15,795 nt of DNA from Bacteroidota bacterium (GTDB lineage: Bacteria; Bacteroidota; Bacteroidia; Flavobacteriales; Flavobacteriaceae): the NCBI GenBank assembly GCA_004356305.1, contig SMXJ01000029.1:1-15795 (forward strand). Reading direction: 5' to 3'. Below the pieces are notes generated by a model that saw nothing but the letters and a program-made list of their open reading frames with translations, was not told where the DNA came from and ran no database searches. The position numbers and the translations under genes were made by a program. Shown here one piece after another: positions 13,222 through 15,795 of this stretch. Each line of letters opens with the position of its first letter. The stretch's first letter is position 1.

Positions 13222-15456
13222 ATGCGAATTAACTTGAGACCAATCTTTTTTATTTTTGCCACATCCCTTCTGAATGTAGCCTTCATCTACGCCCAGGGAG
13301 AAGATGTTATGGTCCAGGATTCTACAAAGTTCACTCAAGAGGAGCTAATTTCCCAACGGGTAGATACCTTGGTTAAATACGTTCGAAAACAGTTTTATAA
13401 AAATAACTACGGCCAAACCATTGAAGTTGGAGAAGAAACGCTCAAATTGGCCCGACAAATTGATGATCGTAACGCGATTTTCCGTGTGTCAAGTCTTATG
13501 GGAAACGCTTTCCTGCAACTCGATGATACACTTCAGGCCAAACGAATATTTTTTAGAACCATTCAAGAAGCTGAAAAACTAAATGACACCACCAGAAGCC
13601 TCACCACCGCCCGAATCGATCTGGGAAATTTATATGCCCTTCAGGAAAAAAATATACAGGCCATCGCGATGTATAAAAAGGCCATTCCACTGGCTGTAAA
13701 GTTAAAAGATACGACTCATTTATTCATCTTAAACTACAATTTAGCCGAACTTAATCTTGATATGGAAAGGGTTACGGCCGCTGAAGAATATGTGGCCAAA
13801 ACCAATAAATACGTTAGCAGCGTTAAAGCCGAGGCATATCATGCAGTGGCTCGATTAGTAACCGGTCGATTGTATCACCTCAAAAAGGAACCCTATAACG
13901 CGGTTCCACATCTTCAGGAGAGTATACGGCTGGCGGAAAAATCGGGTTATACAGATGCCCTGATTGAGGCATATGAAGAATTTGCGAAAGTACAGATCGA
14001 ACTTGAAAATTTTGAATCGTCGACGGACCTTTTACTTAAAGCCGATAACCTTAAGAAGGAAAAATACAAGAAAGACAAGATCCGGGCCATTGAAATGGTT
14101 ACCGCCAAGTTCAAACTCAATCAATACGAGCAGGACTTAAAGGCTCAAACACTGCAAAATAAGATTAACCAGCAGGTAGCCAAAAGAGATACGACCATCC
14201 TTTGGGTGAAAATAGCATCCGGTATCTTGTTGCTGTGCTCATTCTTTCTATTGAGAGCCAACATAAACCGCATAAAACTGCTCAAGAATCTCACTAAAAA
14301 GAATAGCCAATACCTGGAAGCTAAGAAGCTTAGTGAAGCACAGGTTGAAGCAAAGAACCTGTTTTTTTCGAATATTACCCATGAACTCAGAACGCCAATG
14401 TATGGGATCATTGGTATCTCATCTCTGATGCTCGGTGATAAAAGTCTAAGTCACCAATCGGAAAACCTGAAATCCTTAAAGTTTTCTGCAAACTACTTAC
14501 TTTCTCTGATAAATAACGTATTGCAGTTTACGCGAATGAATGCCTCGACGGAAAAGATAAAATGGTCTGAATTCGATTTGAGGGACTTGATCAACAATGT
14601 GGTGGAATCTTCCAAATATTTGAATACCACCGAGCCCAATTCTTATCACATTGAGATAGATGAAAACATCCCTAAAATTTTGGTGGGCGACGATATCAAG
14701 GTGTCTCAGATCCTTATGAACCTGGTGAGTAACGCTTCGAAGTTTACGCACGACGGCTTCATTACAATAGAAGTAGAACGGGAAGCGGATAAGGGAGATC
14801 AAATTAGTTTGCATTTCTCCATCGAGGATTCGGGAATTGGTATTTCAAAGGAAAGACAAAAGCAAATTTTCACAGAATTTGGCCAAACGTACTCCACTTA
14901 CGAACATCAGGGAGCCGGCCTTGGCCTAACTATCGTTAAAAAACTATTGGAGCTGCTTGGGTCGTCCATCACTCTGGAAAGTGAACCTGGCAAGGGCACA
15001 AACATTAGTTTTATACTTTGTTTTGATAAGATAACTGAAGAGCTTCGTCCAGCACCTGTAGAATTCAATATAGACACATCCATTGCCGGTAAGAATATCC
15101 TGGTGGTCGACGACAATAAGATAAACCTCTTGGTTACCAAGAAAATTTTGGAGCGTTATGGCGCCCGGGTAATTGTTGCCAATGGCGGTAAGGAGGGAAT
15201 CGAACTGGCCCAGATTGAAATACCGGATCTTATCTTGATGGACATCAACATGCCGGAAATGAACGGTTTTGAAGTAGCCAAGATCATTCGTTCCTTAGTA
15301 AGAGATGTTCCCATAGTGGCACTTACAGCCGTGGAAAAAGAAAAGGTGATCTTAAACAACAATTCTAGTTTATTCGATGATTTCATCATTAAACCTTATA
15401 AGAATGAAGATTTCATTTCCTTGATCTCCAAATACGTCGGTGTCGATGTGTACTAG
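13222..15456 (+). CDS. TPR-containing hybrid histidine kinase with C-terminal receiver domain
   Basis: A 744-aa inner-membrane sensor. Residues 1-24 form a signal peptide ending in FIYAQ. Residues about 45-320 are helical TPR-like repeats, placed outside the cytoplasm by the topology, for example EKNIQAIAMYKKAIPLAVKL and KEPYNAVPHLQESIRLAEKS. One transmembrane helix follows (about 325-345), then a coiled linker. The kinase core has the H-box SNITHELRTPMYG with H387, the N-box QILMNLVSNASKFT (496-509), the G1-box DSGIG, F-box IFTEFGQ and G2-box GAGLGLTI. The receiver (about 624-740) has the acidic pair D630/D631, phospho-acceptor D674 in LMDINMPEMNG, T702 and K724. It should autophosphorylate at H387 and pass phosphate to D674. 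No output domain or separate regulator is encoded nearby, so the final partner is unknown. A decayed copy of its 3' end lies downstream. Confidence 0.93.
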   Translation: MRINLRPIFFIFATSLLNVAFIYAQGEDVMVQDSTKFTQEELISQRVDTLVKYVRKQFYKNNYGQTIEVGEETLKLARQIDDRNAIFRVSSLMGNAFLQLDDTLQAKRIFFRTIQEAEKLNDTTRSLTTARIDLGNLYALQEKNIQAIAMYKKAIPLAVKLKDTTHLFILNYNLAELNLDMERVTAAEEYVAKTNKYVSSVKAEAYHAVARLVTGRLYHLKKEPYNAVPHLQESIRLAEKSGYTDALIEAYEEFAKVQIELENFESSTDLLLKADNLKKEKYKKDKIRAIEMVTAKFKLNQYEQDLKAQTLQNKINQQVAKRDTTILWVKIASGILLLCSFFLLRANINRIKLLKNLTKKNSQYLEAKKLSEAQVEAKNLFFSNITHELRTPMYGIIGISSLMLGDKSLSHQSENLKSLKFSANYLLSLINNVLQFTRMNASTEKIKWSEFDLRDLINNVVESSKYLNTTEPNSYHIEIDENIPKILVGDDIKVSQILMNLVSNASKFTHDGFITIEVEREADKGDQISLHFSIEDSGIGISKERQKQIFTEFGQTYSTYEHQGAGLGLTIVKKLLELLGSSITLESEPGKGTNISFILCFDKITEELRPAPVEFNIDTSIAGKNILVVDDNKINLLVTKKILERYGARVIVANGGKEGIELAQIEIPDLILMDINMPEMNGFEVAKIIRSLVRDVPIVALTAVEKEKVILNNNSSLFDDFIIKPYKNEDFISLISKYVGVDVY

Positions 15457-15465
15457 TGGACTCCG

Positions 15466-15541
15466 GAACAGTATTACAACTTACCTACCCTTTTATTGGA
15501 AAACCATTAAGCTTATTTAAATCATCCGTTAAATGCTTATT
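15466..15541 (+). repeat. Direct repeat R1 following the kinase gene
   Basis: This 76-bp sequence starts 9 bp after the kinase stop with GAACAGTATTACAACTTACC and ends TTAAATGCTTATT. It recurs at 15719-15795 with a handful of differences and one indel; the inner part ACCATTAAGCTTATTTAAAT is identical in both. AAGC...TTTAA and TTAAA.GCTT can form an A+T-rich hairpin around ATCATCC, conserved in both copies, so it may act as the transcript end of the kinase gene. Confidence 0.85.
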
Positions 15542-15548
15542 ATACCAG

Positions 15549-15684
15549 GTGGCGATCATCTCTCACTTGTCCGGTGGAAGACCGTTCCTAAAATTCCAAC
15601 ATGGAGTTTAGAATAGGATGCTCCTTTCATGATTTAATCCCCAGGCAGTACAAATATGAAGATTTCATCGCTCTGATCAATTGA
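15549..15684 (+). pseudogene. Decayed duplicate of a receiver-domain C-terminus
   Basis: Two reading frames here echo the end of the kinase receiver. First, VAIISHLSGGRPFLKFQHGV (from 15549) parallels VAKIIRSLVRDVPIVALTAV of the intact gene. Then, in another frame, SFHDLIPRQYKYEDFIALIN followed by TGA (15682-15684) parallels LFDDFIIKPYKNEDFISLIS. The conserved lysine of the KPY motif is now Arg-Gln. There is no start codon or upstream domain, and at least one frameshift. The fragment is flanked by the two copies of the direct repeat, the second of which sits after it as R1 sits after the intact gene. It is therefore a truncated tandem copy of a paralogous kinase or receiver gene rather than a new gene. 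Confidence 0.75.
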
Positions 15685-15718
15685 ATAGCACCATGTCGCT
15701 GTATTTTAATGATTCTCA

Positions 15719-15795
15719 GAACAGTTTTTACAACTTACCTACCCTCGTCATTGAAAACCATTAAGCTTATTTAAATCATCCTTTAAATGCTTATT
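15719..15795 (+). repeat. Direct repeat R2, reaching the window edge
   Basis: Second copy (77 bp) of the sequence at 15466-15541, beginning GAACAGTTTTTACAACTTACC and ending TTTAAATGCTTATT at the last base of the window. It follows the decayed receiver tail at about the distance at which R1 follows the intact gene. The repeat may continue outside the window. Confidence 0.85.

Noticed and set aside
15466..15795. CRISPR array or terminal repeats of a mobile element
   Set aside because: There are only two repeat copies, about 253 bp apart, and the DNA between them matches the receiver tail of the neighbouring gene, so duplication is the simpler explanation. No cas or transposase gene is present in the window.

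Overview
The window looks like a chromosomal piece of a marine-type flavobacterium (Bacteroidota, probably Flavobacteriaceae). This rests on moderate G+C, A-rich translation starts with few Shine-Dalgarno sites, several promoters of the Bacteroidota type TAnnTTTG just upstream of genes, and the character of the proteins (a TPR-containing hybrid histidine kinase, a metal-type KdsA, an O-antigen translocase). The genus cannot be named from the sequence alone.

Layout. Positions 1-140 hold the first codons of a leftward glycosyltransferase, divergent from a complete glycosyltransferase (184-1317). From about 1314 to 11411 everything is on the minus strand. Read in the direction of transcription the order is: typA, a 72-aa DPG-motif membrane protein, a NoeA-like methyltransferase with a kinase-like N-terminal region, two paralogous membrane sulfatase/phosphotransferase-fold proteins, a FemAB/GNAT-like acyltransferase, a DegT/FdtB-like sugar aminotransferase and an O-antigen flippase. 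Gene spacing is tight from 9541 to 2829 (overlaps of 17 and 4 nt, gaps of 11 and 93 nt, and one junction where a gene begins right after the previous stop). About 225 bp of TA-rich, repeat-like sequence separates the aminotransferase from the flippase. These genes read as one surface-glycan module: the aminotransferase and acyltransferase make an N-acylated amino sugar, the glycosyltransferases assemble the repeat, the flippase exports it, and the membrane hydrolase-fold proteins probably decorate it. That assembly is inference from families and gene order.

To the right, kdsA (11722-12540, plus strand) supplies Kdo for lipopolysaccharide. Next comes a 680-bp stretch without an intact gene. 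It contains a decayed, frameshifted C-terminal fragment of a saccharopine-dehydrogenase/LOR-type oxidoreductase on the minus strand, a hairpin with a T-tract on that same strand, and a pair of CAGGG/CCCTG palindromes. A 744-aa TPR hybrid histidine kinase follows (13222-15456). Downstream lies a decayed tandem copy of the kinase's receiver tail together with its 3' flank, giving two copies of a 76-77 bp direct repeat; the second copy runs to the edge of the window.

Points deserving most attention: the acyltransferase whose conserved N-terminus has no canonical start codon and sits in frame directly behind the stop codon of the upstream gene; the two pseudogene remnants; the paired membrane sulfatase-like proteins; and the kinase-like/methyltransferase protein coupled to the small DPG protein. 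No CRISPR array, tRNA, rRNA or transposase was recognised.
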